From an uncultured Chitinophagaceae bacterium (lineage in GTDB: Bacteria > Bacteroidota > Bacteroidia > Chitinophagales > Chitinophagaceae), in contig CALMYJ010000018.1 in the NCBI GenBank assembly GCA_937873715.1, positions 51,107-115,106 on the forward strand: DNA of 64,000 nt, read 5' to 3'. The notes under the pieces were generated by a model. That model saw only the letters and a list, made by a program, of their open reading frames with translations, made no database searches and was not told where the DNA came from. Positions 9,290-17,964 of this stretch are shown here, piece by piece. The position numbers were made by a program, and so were the translations under genes. Each line of letters starts with the position of its first letter. Positions within the stretch are counted from its first letter, which is position 1.

Positions 9290-9297
9290 CAAAAATA
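9290..9297 (-). promoter_or_regulatory. -7 promoter element for ndh
   Basis: Minus-strand TATTTTTG matches TAnnTTTG exactly. Transcription would begin near 9284, which excludes the ATG at 9292 and favours the one at 9271. The -33 box is weak (TTTTC about 20 bases upstream). Confidence 0.45.
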
Positions 9298-9384
9298 TAA
9301 AATTTTCAGTAAATTTTGAAAATATAAAAATATTTAACAGTTATACACTTTAATTAGGGTAATGGCTGCGTATGTTGCGGCAAT

Positions 9385-9416
9385 AAAAAAGCCCCGGTAT
9401 TTACCGGGGCTTTTTA
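9385..9416 (-). terminator. Strong intrinsic terminator of the T9SS operon
   Basis: Near-perfect hairpin AAAAAGCCCCGGT/ACCGGGGCTTTTT with a short loop, 18 bases after the stop of the T9SS gene at 9434. Runs flank both sides so it could work in both directions, but only the minus-strand gene ends here. Confidence 0.85.
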
Positions 9417-9433
9417 AATATGATGCGCTGTAA

Positions 9434-10588
9434 TTAATTAACTTTTGAAACAGGCAGGGTTTTTATTTCGGTGCCAGCCTGAACTTTAATGATATAGTTG
9501 CCACCGGCTAACCTGGCCATATCCACATCCTGGAAATTGGTGCCTTTAAGGCCCTGCAGTTGCATTGTTTTGATTTGCTGACCGGAAGCATTGGTTACTG
9601 TAATCATCACATCTGTAGCCTGGTCGAGGTCGATAGTGAGTTTAGCAAGTGATTTTACCGGGTTAGGATAAACATTTACACCAAAACCTTTACCATCAAG
9701 ACGAATACTACGGCTTTCAGTAATAGCTGATGCACCATCTTTATCAATTTGCTTAATGCGGTAGTATACTACGCCGGTAGACATGCGAAGGGTAGCTGCT
9801 AAATTAACTTCTGTTAGTTCGTAGGTATTGGAAGTAAGCCCGTTATTTTTTGGGGCTACAGTAGCAACTTTTGTAAAGTCACGGCCGTTCAGGCTACGCA
9901 TTACTTCGTAACGATCGGTTACTGAGGATTCATTTTCTACGGCCCAGGTTAATACAGCGTCAAGTCCTTTTTTAGTAGCACTAAATCCAAGAAATTTTAC
10001 CGGAACGGGTACTGAAGCAAGTGGAACGGTATTAATGCCGCTGCCATCTACTGCAAATCCATTACCATATAGTTGTGGGCCTGCACCTGGGTCAATAAAG
10101 TTACCGGCACCATCCACTACACCAAATACATAGTTCTGCATAACAAGGTCGCTAACAAGTTCAACTATCTGGGCTATGCCGGGATTACCAGTTAGTGTGA
10201 TGGTAAAAACTTCTCTTTCTACACCAGCAGGATAAGTTGCAGAAGGTATTACGCCGGTATTGTGTACAAATTTTACGTAAGTGTATGCACCTTCTACATA
10301 ATCATCCAAACGCTGAATATTCAGTGTTGGAAAATTAGTGGTATTACTACTAATAGTTACACCAAAGGGAGGAGTTGTGGCAGTAGGATACCTGAAAGCA
10401 AACTCCATATAAGCAATTGCTGTAGTGATATCGGCAGTAGGTTTTATTTTAAAAACCAATTGATTAAGTGTGGTTGGTGGTGGGGCGGGATTTGCCGGGT
10501 TTTCAAAAGTGGCCTGAAAATATGGTTGGGCTAAGGCAGCCAATCCAGCCTGGAGTGAAAAAACAGCAATTAATAATATACGTTTCAT
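9434..10588 (-). CDS. Secreted protein with T9SS type A sorting tail and possible cohesin-like domain
   Basis: 384 residues. ATG 10588 gives a clean signal peptide (MKRILLIAVFSLQAGLAALAQ); the frame extends to 10636. Residues about 20-190 form a beta-rich domain (LNQLVFKIKPTADITTAI ... EREVFTITLTGNP) that resembles, but cannot be proven to be, a cohesin or carbohydrate-binding fold. Residues about 195-300 repeat the fibronectin-like module of the protein at 1368 (VPVKFLGFSATKKG ... YYRIKQIDKDG). The C-terminus (GVNVYPNPVKSLAKL ... GGNYIIKVQ) is a T9SS type A sorting domain. It follows the dockerin-like gene by 51 bases and is probably co-transcribed, so both products should meet outside the cell. 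Confidence 0.82.
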   Translation of the reverse strand: MKRILLIAVFSLQAGLAALAQPYFQATFENPANPAPPPTTLNQLVFKIKPTADITTAIAYMEFAFRYPTATTPPFGVTISSNTTNFPTLNIQRLDDYVEGAYTYVKFVHNTGVIPSATYPAGVEREVFTITLTGNPGIAQIVELVSDLVMQNYVFGVVDGAGNFIDPGAGPQLYGNGFAVDGSGINTVPLASVPVPVKFLGFSATKKGLDAVLTWAVENESSVTDRYEVMRSLNGRDFTKVATVAPKNNGLTSNTYELTEVNLAATLRMSTGVVYYRIKQIDKDGASAITESRSIRLDGKGFGVNVYPNPVKSLAKLTIDLDQATDVMITVTNASGQQIKTMQLQGLKGTNFQDVDMARLAGGNYIIKVQAGTEIKTLPVSKVN

Positions 10589-10639
10589 GTGTGTATTTTT
10601 AAAAAAATTATTCATCCTTTCTTGTTGCGGTATCAAAAA

Positions 10640-12298
10640 TTAAAATGTTGGTTGTGTTACCAATACGGTGCTTGAACCAAGTGTGCTCAACAAGCGCAGG
10701 TAGTCGTTGTTATTAGCATTAAGCCCCGTCATCCTTACCGATCCGTCCATATTCAAATCTTGTTTTGAATAAACATTAGTTTGAATATTAGTACTTGCAC
10801 CTAATGCACTCAGGAGACGCAGGTAGTCATTATTGTTTGCATTTAAGCCAGTCATGCGTACTGATATATCATCGTTAGCGTTACCAGACCATAATGCAAA
10901 AACAGAGCCTGTAACAGACGCCATGGCATTATTGGCAACAGCACCTGCAAATGCTTTACTCAATCCATCAGTAAAATCATAATTGGTTGTAGAAACTTTC
11001 GCTAAGCCAAGCGTGGCTGCAGTTCTAACACCAAGATGATTACGGTGTTTTACAGAAACAAAGTATGTTCCGGCTGCATTACCAGCAAGATTTACAGGTG
11101 AGATACCATCTACATCAACAACATCGCCATCCCTTTGTAATAAGGCAGCTCTTTGTGAAATTACTGTACCGGCACCATTGTGCAATTGAACCAATACCCA
11201 GTCCACAATTGTATTATTGGTAGAAGCACCTGCAGAAGGGCCAACAATATTAGCAGCGGATGTTTCTCCACCGCCACTGCCTCTAACGGCATTATTGGCA
11301 GAAAGCATACCGGTTAATGCGGAGTAAGGTTCAGTTGTTGGGATGAGGTTATTTACATTGGTGCGTAATGCATCGTTCATTAAACCTGTTCCTGTATTAT
11401 ATGCACCCTGTAAAAACACTTTTGGCGAAACCAGCAATGGTGAAAGTACCGGCCTGGTGCCTACCGCAAATGAACCTACTGAAGTAACACCAGTTCTTGT
11501 AGCAGAGTACAACCCGGCTGTAGGGCCTGTGGCAGCAGCTACCTGGCTGTTTAATAAATCCCAACCCACACTGGCTGCAGGCGCTGTTAAATAGGTAGAA
11601 ATCCCCGTTCTTGTTCTGTCAAATCCGGCTAACTCATCCGCAGTAGCCCAGCTTGCTGTAAGGCTAAGGTTGCTGCCACCTGCAACGGCTTCATTTATAT
11701 CCCAGGTATTGTTAACTACTTCTTTTGTAAATGCAGTACCTGTGGTGCCTGCGCTTAAAACAGTATTAATGGCCCTTACACCTATATCATCGGCTGTACC
11801 GCTGTTGGTAATAGCAAGCGGAGTGTAAGAGGTAGTTGACTTACCAACAGGGTAGGTAAATGCTGTTGCCCCTAAAGCAGTTTTAATTAACCTGCCAGTA
11901 CCGTTGGTAACAACATATTTTGTAGATGATGCGCCGGTAATGCTTGCAGCATTCAGTAAAGTAAGATTATTGTTGCCCAATAGTACGTCGCCGTTGGTAA
12001 AAGTAAGCACGCCGCTTACTTTGGCAGCACCTGTAAGCGTAACATTTGCAGCGTTATCTATTTCTACGTTGGGTACTGTAAACCCATTCATATTTACGTT
12101 TTGGTTGCTGCTGCCTTTCAGGATAACCTTGCCGGCACCCTGTATGTCTACATTGCTGGTAACATCTCCCTGTACAGTAACGGTGGCACCTGATTGAATA
12201 GTGAATGTGGCCTGGTCAATGAAAAGCTGGGCCGATGCGACATTAGCCAGTGCTAATCCGCCTGTCAGCAACATCATTTGTAATGGTTTGCGCTTCAT
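10640..12298 (-). CDS. Secreted beta-rich protein with duplicated dockerin-like C-terminus
   Basis: 552 residues from ATG 12298, which starts a signal peptide (MKRKPLQMMLLTGGLALANVASAQ). Residues about 25-130 are short, repetitive, Asn/Gly/Thr-rich strands suggesting a beta-solenoid. A central module follows (DWVLVQLHNGAG ... ALLQRDGDVVDVDG ... VSVKHRNHLGVRTA), which I recall from many Bacteroidota surface proteins. The C-terminus carries two copies of VRMTGLNANNNDYLRLLS; the second is preceded by DLNMDG, a calcium-loop-like dockerin pattern. No clear T9SS sorting tail is seen, so it may be released or held by another protein. It is first in an operon with the T9SS protein at 9434. Confidence 0.8.
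   Translation of the reverse strand: MKRKPLQMMLLTGGLALANVASAQLFIDQATFTIQSGATVTVQGDVTSNVDIQGAGKVILKGSSNQNVNMNGFTVPNVEIDNAANVTLTGAAKVSGVLTFTNGDVLLGNNNLTLLNAASITGASSTKYVVTNGTGRLIKTALGATAFTYPVGKSTTSYTPLAITNSGTADDIGVRAINTVLSAGTTGTAFTKEVVNNTWDINEAVAGGSNLSLTASWATADELAGFDRTRTGISTYLTAPAASVGWDLLNSQVAAATGPTAGLYSATRTGVTSVGSFAVGTRPVLSPLLVSPKVFLQGAYNTGTGLMNDALRTNVNNLIPTTEPYSALTGMLSANNAVRGSGGGETSAANIVGPSAGASTNNTIVDWVLVQLHNGAGTVISQRAALLQRDGDVVDVDGISPVNLAGNAAGTYFVSVKHRNHLGVRTAATLGLAKVSTTNYDFTDGLSKAFAGAVANNAMASVTGSVFALWSGNANDDISVRMTGLNANNNDYLRLLSALGASTNIQTNVYSKQDLNMDGSVRMTGLNANNNDYLRLLSTLGSSTVLVTQPTF
10670..10865 (-). repeat. Two-copy protein repeat, dockerin-like
   Basis: Two units of about 60 bases (about 10676-10735 and 10802-10861) encode the same 18 residues, VRMTGLNANNNDYLRLLS, followed by nearly the same LG-ST ending. 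Many third codon positions differ between the copies while the peptide is identical, so the duplication is not recent. Confidence 0.7.
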
Positions 12299-12701
12299 GG
12301 AGCAAAAGTTTATGAATAATTGAATGGTTGACAAATAATTAATTGCGATAAAAATACATCTTGTATATAAATCAGCAAAAACTAATTTAGTAAATGGGTA
12401 CAGCTTGTTAGTACTTGGTTTTTGGAATATGATATTAAATAGCAGAAATCACTATGAAGGTAAATAAAGAATACGGATATCAAATAACCTTTTTGGGTGA
12501 TTTTTTACAATTTTTTTCTTTTTGGCTTACTCCAGGTATCCCGGTTGGCAGAAATCTTTTTTGTGCTTTCCATCCACGCTGTAAATGAAAAAAGCACCTG
12601 TTTCCAAAAATCGATTAAAATCTGTTTTCAATATCATTCAAATTAACCGAGATTTGCACAACTTTTCGGGAAAAGACAACATATATCATACATTCTAATT
12701 T
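12299..12701. other. 403-base AT-rich spacer between two divergent genes
   Basis: It holds the leaders of the dockerin-like gene (minus) and odhB (plus). A possible odhB promoter is TTTC at 12626-12629, a 19-base gap, and GAGATTTG at 12649-12656, one mismatch in each box against TTTG-N19-TAnnTTTG. No RNA gene is recognised. Confidence 0.4.
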
Positions 12702-13922
12702 ATGGCTATAGATATCAAAGTGCCAACCGTTGGCGAAAGTATAACTGAAGTAACCCTTGTAAAGTGGATCAGGAAGGATGGTGACTGGGTGGAAAGGGAT
12801 GAAATAATTGCAGAGCTGGAAAGCGAAAAAGCAACTTTTGAAATAAACGCCGAGCAGGCCGGGATACTAAAAACAGCCGTTGCCGAAGGCGATACACTTA
12901 ACATTGGCGACCTGGCCGGTAGTATTGATACTGATGCAGCAAGGCCCGAAGGCGCAGGCGCACCGGCGGAAAAAGCGGAAGCAAAGCAGGAAGAGTCTAA
13001 AACAGTTGCTGCACCCCAGCCGGCAGCAGCTAAGGAAAATATTAAGGCAACACCGGTGGCTTCCGCTATTATTGCGGATAAAAAACTGGATCCTAAAACC
13101 GTTACACCAAGTGGTTCTAATGGTAAAATATTTAAGCAGGATGTACTGGATGCCTTAAGCAATCCCGGCAGAAAACCCGGTATAGCCGGTTTTAGCCGTG
13201 CCGACAGGCCCGAAAAAATGAGTAACCTTCGCAAAACAATCAGTCGCAGGCTGGTGGAGGCAAAAAATACTACAGCCATGCTCACCACTTTTAATGAAGT
13301 GGATATGAGCGCTATTATGGAAATTAGGGCTAAAAACAAGGATAAGTTTAAAGAAACACACAGCGTAAACCTGGGCTTTATGAGCTTTTTTACAAAAGCC
13401 TGCTGCTTTGCCCTGCAGGAATGGCCGGCAGTAAATGCCCGTATTGATGGCGACAATATTGTATACCACGAATACTGTGATGTTTCCATTGCCGTATCTG
13501 CTCCCAAAGGCCTTGTAGTGCCCGTTATTCGGAATGCTGAAAGTATGAGTATGGCAGATATTGAGAAAAAAGTGGTAGAACTGGCCACCAAAGCCAGGGA
13601 TAATAAGCTTACTGTAGAGGAAATGAGCGGCGGCACTTTTACCATCACCAATGGAGGGGTATTTGGCTCACTGATGAGTACGCCAATTATTAATATTCCG
13701 CAGAGTGCCATATTGGGCATGCACAAAATCCAGGAGCGGCCAATGGCTGTTAACGGCCAGGTGGTAATAAAACCTATGATGTACGTAGCGCTTAGTTACG
13801 ATCATCGCCTTATCGATGGCCGTGAGTCTGTAAGCTTTTTAGTGAGGGTAAAAGAACTGCTCGAAAACCCGGCATTATTGCTATTTGGTAAAGACCCTGT
13901 AAAGGCCCTGTTAGAAGTATAA
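12702..13922 (+). CDS. odhB: 2-oxoglutarate dehydrogenase E2, dihydrolipoyllysine succinyltransferase
   Basis: 406 residues. An N-terminal lipoyl domain (1-77) carries Lys43 in [10 protein letters not shown] Pro/Ala/Lys linker leads to a peripheral-subunit-binding domain (about 124-160: [14 protein letters not shown] ... [12 protein letters not shown]) and the catalytic acyltransferase domain ending with the active-site [15 protein letters not shown]. In the TCA cycle it transfers succinyl groups to CoA as the core of the 2-oxoglutarate dehydrogenase complex. The linker, domain count and length fit OdhB/SucB better than pyruvate dehydrogenase E2. The E1 (sucA) and E3 genes are not adjacent. 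A terminator follows at 13944. Confidence 0.93.
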   Translation: MAIDIKVPTVGESITEVTLVKWIRKDGDWVERDEIIAELESEKATFEINAEQAGILKTAVAEGDTLNIGDLAGSIDTDAARPEGAGAPAEKAEAKQEESKTVAAPQPAAAKENIKATPVASAIIADKKLDPKTVTPSGSNGKIFKQDVLDALSNPGRKPGIAGFSRADRPEKMSNLRKTISRRLVEAKNTTAMLTTFNEVDMSAIMEIRAKNKDKFKETHSVNLGFMSFFTKACCFALQEWPAVNARIDGDNIVYHEYCDVSIAVSAPKGLVVPVIRNAESMSMADIEKKVVELATKARDNKLTVEEMSGGTFTITNGGVFGSLMSTPIINIPQSAILGMHKIQERPMAVNGQVVIKPMMYVALSYDHRLIDGRESVSFLVRVKELLENPALLLFGKDPVKALLEV

Positions 13923-13943
13923 TCTACCACACCGATATAAATG

Positions 13944-13972
13944 GGCCGGATAAATTCCGGCCTTTTATTTTT
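13944..13972 (+). terminator. Intrinsic terminator of odhB
   Basis: Hairpin GGCCGG/CCGGCC with a 7-base loop followed by TTTTATTTTT. It begins 22 bases after the odhB stop and ends before the RsmB-type start at 13980. Confidence 0.8.
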
Positions 13973-13979
13973 ACAATAT

Positions 13980-15143
13980 ATGAGCCGGTTTCATTCACAT
14001 CTTAACACTGCTGTAAAAATAATAGACAGCTACAAAGGGGAGATGCCGCTTGCTGCTTACCTGAAGCAGTTTTTTGCCGCAGAAAAAAAATATGGGTCAA
14101 CCGACCGCAAACAACTTACCCACCTGTGTTACTGTTATTACAGGCTTGGGTTTGCAGCAGCTAATCTTTCAACAGAAAGGCGAATAATACTGGCTTATTT
14201 TCTTTGTAATAATACTGCTTCACCATTTTTGGAGGCAATACAACCGGAATGGAATGAGTTGATAACGGGTACACTTGCCGAAAAAACAGCGCATATCCAA
14301 TACGAATTTTCTGTAAGCGATATTTTTCCGTTTGCCGATGCTGTAAATGTGGATGCTAAAAGCTTCAGTCAATCTTTTTTACATCAACCCGGGGTACACC
14401 TGCGCATACGACCGGGGCAGCAAAAAAAAGTACTCGATAAATTAAAATCACTGGCCCTGAATTTTATTATTGAAGAAGATTGTATTTGCCTGTCACCCGG
14501 TACCAATGTGGCGCAGTTGGCCACTACGGATTGCACGGTGGTGATACAAGATTATAATTCGCAAAAAGTACTGGATTATTTAAAAACAAGTGCAGCAAAC
14601 TTTAATCATACTTCGCCCCAACTGTGGGATTGCTGTGCCGCCAGTGGCGGCAAATCCATACTGGCCTTTGATATACTCGGTGGAAAAATTCAACTAACGG
14701 TATCTGATATACGGGAAAGTATCCTGGCAAATTTGAAGCACCGCTTTAGCAGGGCAGGGATTAAAAACTATACAGCTTTTACCGTCAACCTCCTTCACCC
14801 GGATGCAGTGCCCGCCGCTACTTTGTTTGATATTGTTATCTGCGATGCCCCCTGCACGGGTAGTGGTACATGGGCCCGTACACCCGAACAGCTTTATTTT
14901 TTTAAGCCGGCAGCAATAGCCGATTTTAGTAAAAAGCAGAAAGCCATTGCCGCAAATGCAGCCCGTGCAGTAAAAGCCGGGGGCTTGTTTTTTTATATTA
15001 CCTGTTCGGTTTTCCGTGAAGAAAACGAAGCCGTAGTAAACTGGCTCGCCACTACACAGCAGTTGCAAATACTCCACATGAAATTGCTGGAAGGCTGGCA
15101 TAAAAATGCCGACAGCATGTTTGTAGCTGTATTCGGTAAATAA
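13980..15143 (+). CDS. RsmB/NOP-family RNA (cytosine-5) methyltransferase
   Basis: 387 residues from ATG 13980; an earlier in-frame ATG at 13941 sits within the odhB terminator and is unlikely. The N-terminal half is a helical NusB/RsmB-like region, then a class I methyltransferase domain. Visible motifs are the SAM site WDCCAASGGKSILAFD, motif IV DAPCTGSGTWARTPEQ and motif VI ITCSVFREEN, with the two cysteines used for m5C catalysis. The likely substrate is 16S rRNA (C967 in E. coli). The specific position is inference, since bacteria carry several paralogues (RsmB, RsmF). Confidence 0.88.
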   Translation: MSRFHSHLNTAVKIIDSYKGEMPLAAYLKQFFAAEKKYGSTDRKQLTHLCYCYYRLGFAAANLSTERRIILAYFLCNNTASPFLEAIQPEWNELITGTLAEKTAHIQYEFSVSDIFPFADAVNVDAKSFSQSFLHQPGVHLRIRPGQQKKVLDKLKSLALNFIIEEDCICLSPGTNVAQLATTDCTVVIQDYNSQKVLDYLKTSAANFNHTSPQLWDCCAASGGKSILAFDILGGKIQLTVSDIRESILANLKHRFSRAGIKNYTAFTVNLLHPDAVPAATLFDIVICDAPCTGSGTWARTPEQLYFFKPAAIADFSKKQKAIAANAARAVKAGGLFFYITCSVFREENEAVVNWLATTQQLQILHMKLLEGWHKNADSMFVAVFGK

Positions 15144-15175
15144 CTGCAAGAACCTGTTTGGGTTCAACTACCCAA

Positions 15176-16123
15176 TTAAAAATAGAGCCAGTGCAATTTT
15201 ACGGCACTGTCTTTTTTAAATTCAAGCGCAGGGGCAGGGATTTTTAAAATATTGGGGATATTAAGGAGTAATTGTGGATGTTGATTGTTTTTATCTATTC
15301 GCTTTAAATCAGCATCCACCGAAAAATAAAACTGCCGCTGCCGCTTAAATTCTGGTATATCAACCTGGCCAATTCTTTTTGGGTTTGTTCTTGCTGCAAC
15401 CATACCATCGGCACTGTACCCTATTGTAAAATTCAGCCATGCCGGAAAAGAAGTGCTGCTTTTCATAAACGAATAAGGGTTGATGCTGAGCCAGTAAGTT
15501 TGACCATTATAATCTTTTATCCATCGTTGCCAGATATTACTGCCGAGCTCCCCGGGGTTGTAGGGGGCAAACAGGGTTTTGTGAAACGAAAACTTTAGCC
15601 GTATGCGCTGGTCTTTCCACGCCAGTTGCTGTGCGGTAAAAATGGCGCTACCGGCAATATTCGCCAGCATATCCCCTTTTGAAAATCCCCAGTGTGTAGA
15701 AAAGCCATCAAAAATTTCAACAATGGTTTGCATGGTAAGTGCTGTAAGGCCACCAATCCAGGCAGCTTTAGTATTACTTACACCGCTCCAGCGCATTAAA
15801 TCGCATTGTATGGCACTTACATTGTAAGCGGTTACAGCATGGCCTACTTTATCCATTGCCAGCCATTCGCCGTTATCGTTAAAAAGATGAAAACGGCTGC
15901 GGGGAAATTTTTTGTACCACAGGTAATGCAACCCCACCATTGCAGCGGTGCTAATGGCTACTTCAGATATGATGACTGTTTTTAAACGGCCGCTATTATA
16001 GGGCAGGCTGTTAGGCTGTGCCCGGCCCACCGTGGGCTGCCCCAGCAATAAAATAGCAAGATAAATGGGCAGCCAAACCCTTTTTGTAACCCTAAAAGCC
16101 AAACCGGAAGTATGCATACGCAA
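15176..16123 (-). CDS. DUF2279-family exported protein
   Basis: 315 residues. An N-terminal hydrophobic segment (VWLPIYLAILLLGQPTVGRAQ) is a signal peptide or anchor. The DUF2279 core is recognisable from MDKVGHAVTAYNVS, RWSGVSNTKAAWIGG and EIFDGFSTHWGFSKGDMLANIAGS. The middle has short hydrophobic stretches compatible with membrane insertion; the rest looks beta-rich (YWLSINPYSF ... WLNFTIGYSADGM), suggesting an envelope location. The family has no established function to my knowledge. An alternative ATG lies two codons downstream. It faces the RsmB-type gene tail to tail. Confidence 0.8.
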   Translation of the reverse strand: MRMHTSGLAFRVTKRVWLPIYLAILLLGQPTVGRAQPNSLPYNSGRLKTVIISEVAISTAAMVGLHYLWYKKFPRSRFHLFNDNGEWLAMDKVGHAVTAYNVSAIQCDLMRWSGVSNTKAAWIGGLTALTMQTIVEIFDGFSTHWGFSKGDMLANIAGSAIFTAQQLAWKDQRIRLKFSFHKTLFAPYNPGELGSNIWQRWIKDYNGQTYWLSINPYSFMKSSTSFPAWLNFTIGYSADGMVAARTNPKRIGQVDIPEFKRQRQFYFSVDADLKRIDKNNQHPQLLLNIPNILKIPAPALEFKKDSAVKLHWLYF

Positions 16124-16288
16124 TGATATTAATTTTTAACTGATTGCTATCGTGCCTGTAAAAGCTTTGCCATCAGTTTATTTTTTTATAATAATGCAAT
16201 AACCTGGTAAAATCATCGTTGTAGTATTACAGCCAGCCATTTTGGCCCCGGCAGTACCTATTTGTAAACTTTTAAATCCGTAACTATT

Positions 16289-16384
16289 ATGAAGACAACT
16301 TCGGCCAGTGTGCCAACCTCTACCGTATTACAGGTAATTCAAACAAAAATTATGCGTTTTGTAAAATGGGCAATGGTTCCATAA
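16289..16384 (+). CDS. Possible 31-residue small ORF before an orphan terminator
   Basis: ATG 16289 to TAA 16384 encodes MKTTSASVPTSTVLQVIQTK and 11 more residues (IMRFVKWAMVP). It has a Ser/Thr-rich start and a short basic-hydrophobic end. It is supported only by an intact frame and a terminator 80 bases downstream. There is no recognised family and no clear promoter. It may equally be part of a non-coding RNA. Confidence 0.25.
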   Translation: MKTTSASVPTSTVLQVIQTKIMRFVKWAMVP

Positions 16385-16464
16385 AATGAAACTGTAAGTT
16401 ATACCCGGCCATTGTCAGGCGGCTGAGTACAACAACAGATTTTTTTACAACAAAACATGATACT

Positions 16465-16491
16465 GTTCCGCTCAAAAGGCGGAACTTTTTT
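16465..16491 (+). terminator. Orphan intrinsic terminator upstream of pth
   Basis: Perfect stem GTTCCGC/GCGGAAC with a 7-base loop followed by six T. No recognised + strand gene ends just before it. Confidence 0.7.
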
Positions 16492-16589
16492 ATGACTTTA
16501 AATTGGCAGGCATCGAACCAAAAGCATAAAAAATGCGTAGCTGTTTAAAAGGTTAATACAACGGCTTTTCTTTTATCTTCACGGCCGTT

Positions 16590-17156
16590 ATGACAAAATT
16601 TTTAATTGCAGGCCTGGGGAATATTGGTGCAGAATATGCTCATACCAGGCATAATATTGGCTTTGATGTGGTAGCAGCCTTTGTGGCAAAGCATGGCGGC
16701 ACATTCCGGAACGACCGGCTGGCTTACGTGGCAGAAATAAGCTGGAAGGGGCGGCAGTTTGTTTGTATATGCCCAACCACTTATATGAATTTAAGCGGCA
16801 GGGCTTTTAAATACTGGATGGATAAAGAAAAAATACCGCTGGAAAATACGCTGACCATTGTAGATGATTTAGCCTTGCCATTGGCTAAGTTGCGGCTTCG
16901 TAAAAGCGGCAGTGCCGGTGGGCATAACGGGTTAAAAGATATCGAAAATATCCTGGGTACTGATCAGTATGCCCGGTTGCGATTTGGCATCGGCAACAAT
17001 TATCCCAAGGGGCGCCAGGCCGATTTTGTACTGGGTAAATGGCTTGATGCTGAAAAGGTTGAAGTGCAATTAAAAATTGAAAAATGCGTTGATATTATCA
17101 GATGGTTTGCCACGATGGGTATTGAACAAACAATTAGTGAAATAAATAAGCTATAG
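16590..17156 (+). CDS. pth: Peptidyl-tRNA hydrolase
   Basis: 188 residues, the normal length. Pth releases tRNA from peptidyl-tRNAs that drop off the ribosome. Active-site residues are visible: Asn11 in GLGNIG, His21 in HTRHNIGFD, and Asp in IVDDLALP followed by the conserved SGSAGGHNGLKDI loop. The CPTTYMNLSG substrate-binding segment is also present. ATG 16590 begins directly with the first strand (MTKFLIAGLGN). The next gene starts 96 bases downstream on the same strand. Confidence 0.95.
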   Translation: MTKFLIAGLGNIGAEYAHTRHNIGFDVVAAFVAKHGGTFRNDRLAYVAEISWKGRQFVCICPTTYMNLSGRAFKYWMDKEKIPLENTLTIVDDLALPLAKLRLRKSGSAGGHNGLKDIENILGTDQYARLRFGIGNNYPKGRQADFVLGKWLDAEKVEVQLKIEKCVDIIRWFATMGIEQTISEINKL

Positions 17157-17252
17157 GTAATATGAAAATAAATATAAATACAGCAGGAATTTTGTTGTTG
17201 ATTTATATATATTCGCCAAAGCAATCCAGCATCCTCTAAATAACAAAAGAAA

Positions 17253-17864
17253 ATGAAGATAATTTGCGTAGGCCGTAATTATGCGGATCATGCCAAAGAG
17301 TTGGGCAACGACATACCTGCTGAACCTGTAATTTTCATGAAGCCCAAAAGTGCGCTGCTACAAAGCCATACTCCTTTTTATTATCCCGAATTCACCAACG
17401 AACTGCATTACGAGTGTGAGCTTGTATTACGTATCTCCAAAAATGGTAAATACATACAGGCCCGTCATGCAGCAAATTATTACAATGGTATCACCACCGG
17501 AATAGATTTTACGGCCCGTGATATACAAAAAGAATTGTCGGAAAAAGGGCTGCCCTGGGAAAAAGCAAAGGCATTCGATAACTCCGCAGCAGTGGGCAAA
17601 TTTGTAGATATCACACCTGCGCTGAATAAGAAAAATATCAATTTCAGTTTTTATAAAAACAAAGAACTGGTGCAGCAGGGTAATTCAGGCAGTATGATTT
17701 TTAGTTTTGATGCGATAATTGAACATGTGTCCAATTATTTTTCACTCAATATCGGCGATCTTATTTTTACCGGTACACCTGCAGGAGTGGGAGAGTGTGT
17801 GGTGGGCGACGAACTGGAAGCATTTATTGAAAATGAAATGCTCCTGAAAATGGAAGTGAAATAA
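17253..17864 (+). CDS. Fumarylacetoacetate hydrolase-family protein, FAHD1-like
   Basis: 203 residues, the short single-domain form. The FAH fold is clear from KIICVGRNYADHAKELG, the metal-binding HYECELVLRISK glutamates, GIDFTARDIQ with the metal Asp, and the C-terminal GDLIFTGTPAGVG. Short members act as acylpyruvases or oxaloacetate decarboxylases/tautomerases with Mg2+. Length and motifs favour this over true fumarylacetoacetase of tyrosine breakdown, although a tyrosine-pathway dioxygenase lies 11 kb away. A terminator follows at 17886. Confidence 0.87.
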   Translation: MKIICVGRNYADHAKELGNDIPAEPVIFMKPKSALLQSHTPFYYPEFTNELHYECELVLRISKNGKYIQARHAANYYNGITTGIDFTARDIQKELSEKGLPWEKAKAFDNSAAVGKFVDITPALNKKNINFSFYKNKELVQQGNSGSMIFSFDAIIEHVSNYFSLNIGDLIFTGTPAGVGECVVGDELEAFIENEMLLKMEVK

Positions 17865-17885
17865 AACTTATAGAATATTTTACAG

Positions 17886-17917
17886 GCCTTTATACAGTAC
17901 TGTATAAAGGCTTTTTT
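17886..17917 (+). terminator. Perfect-palindrome terminator after the FAH-family gene
   Basis: The 26-base segment 17886-17911 is its own reverse complement (GCCTTTATACAGT then ACTGTATAAAGGC) and is followed by six T, 22 bases after the stop. As a perfect dyad without a loop it could also be a protein-binding site. Confidence 0.8.
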
Positions 17918-17964
17918 ATGTTTTTACAAGAACAAAAAATCAGGAGAGCGATGTGCTGCGGTAA

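Larger units (their letters stand above)
16124..16589. other. 466-base spacer with a small ORF and an orphan terminator
   Basis: Between the divergent DUF2279 and pth starts. It contains a possible 31-codon ORF at 16289-16384 and a hairpin terminator at 16465-16491 on the + strand, upstream of pth. This arrangement suggests a short independent transcript such as a small RNA or leader; I recognise no known RNA family. Confidence 0.4.

Noticed and set aside
12453..12587. 44-codon ORF upstream of odhB
   Set aside because: Phe-rich composition typical of T-rich non-coding DNA; no independent support.
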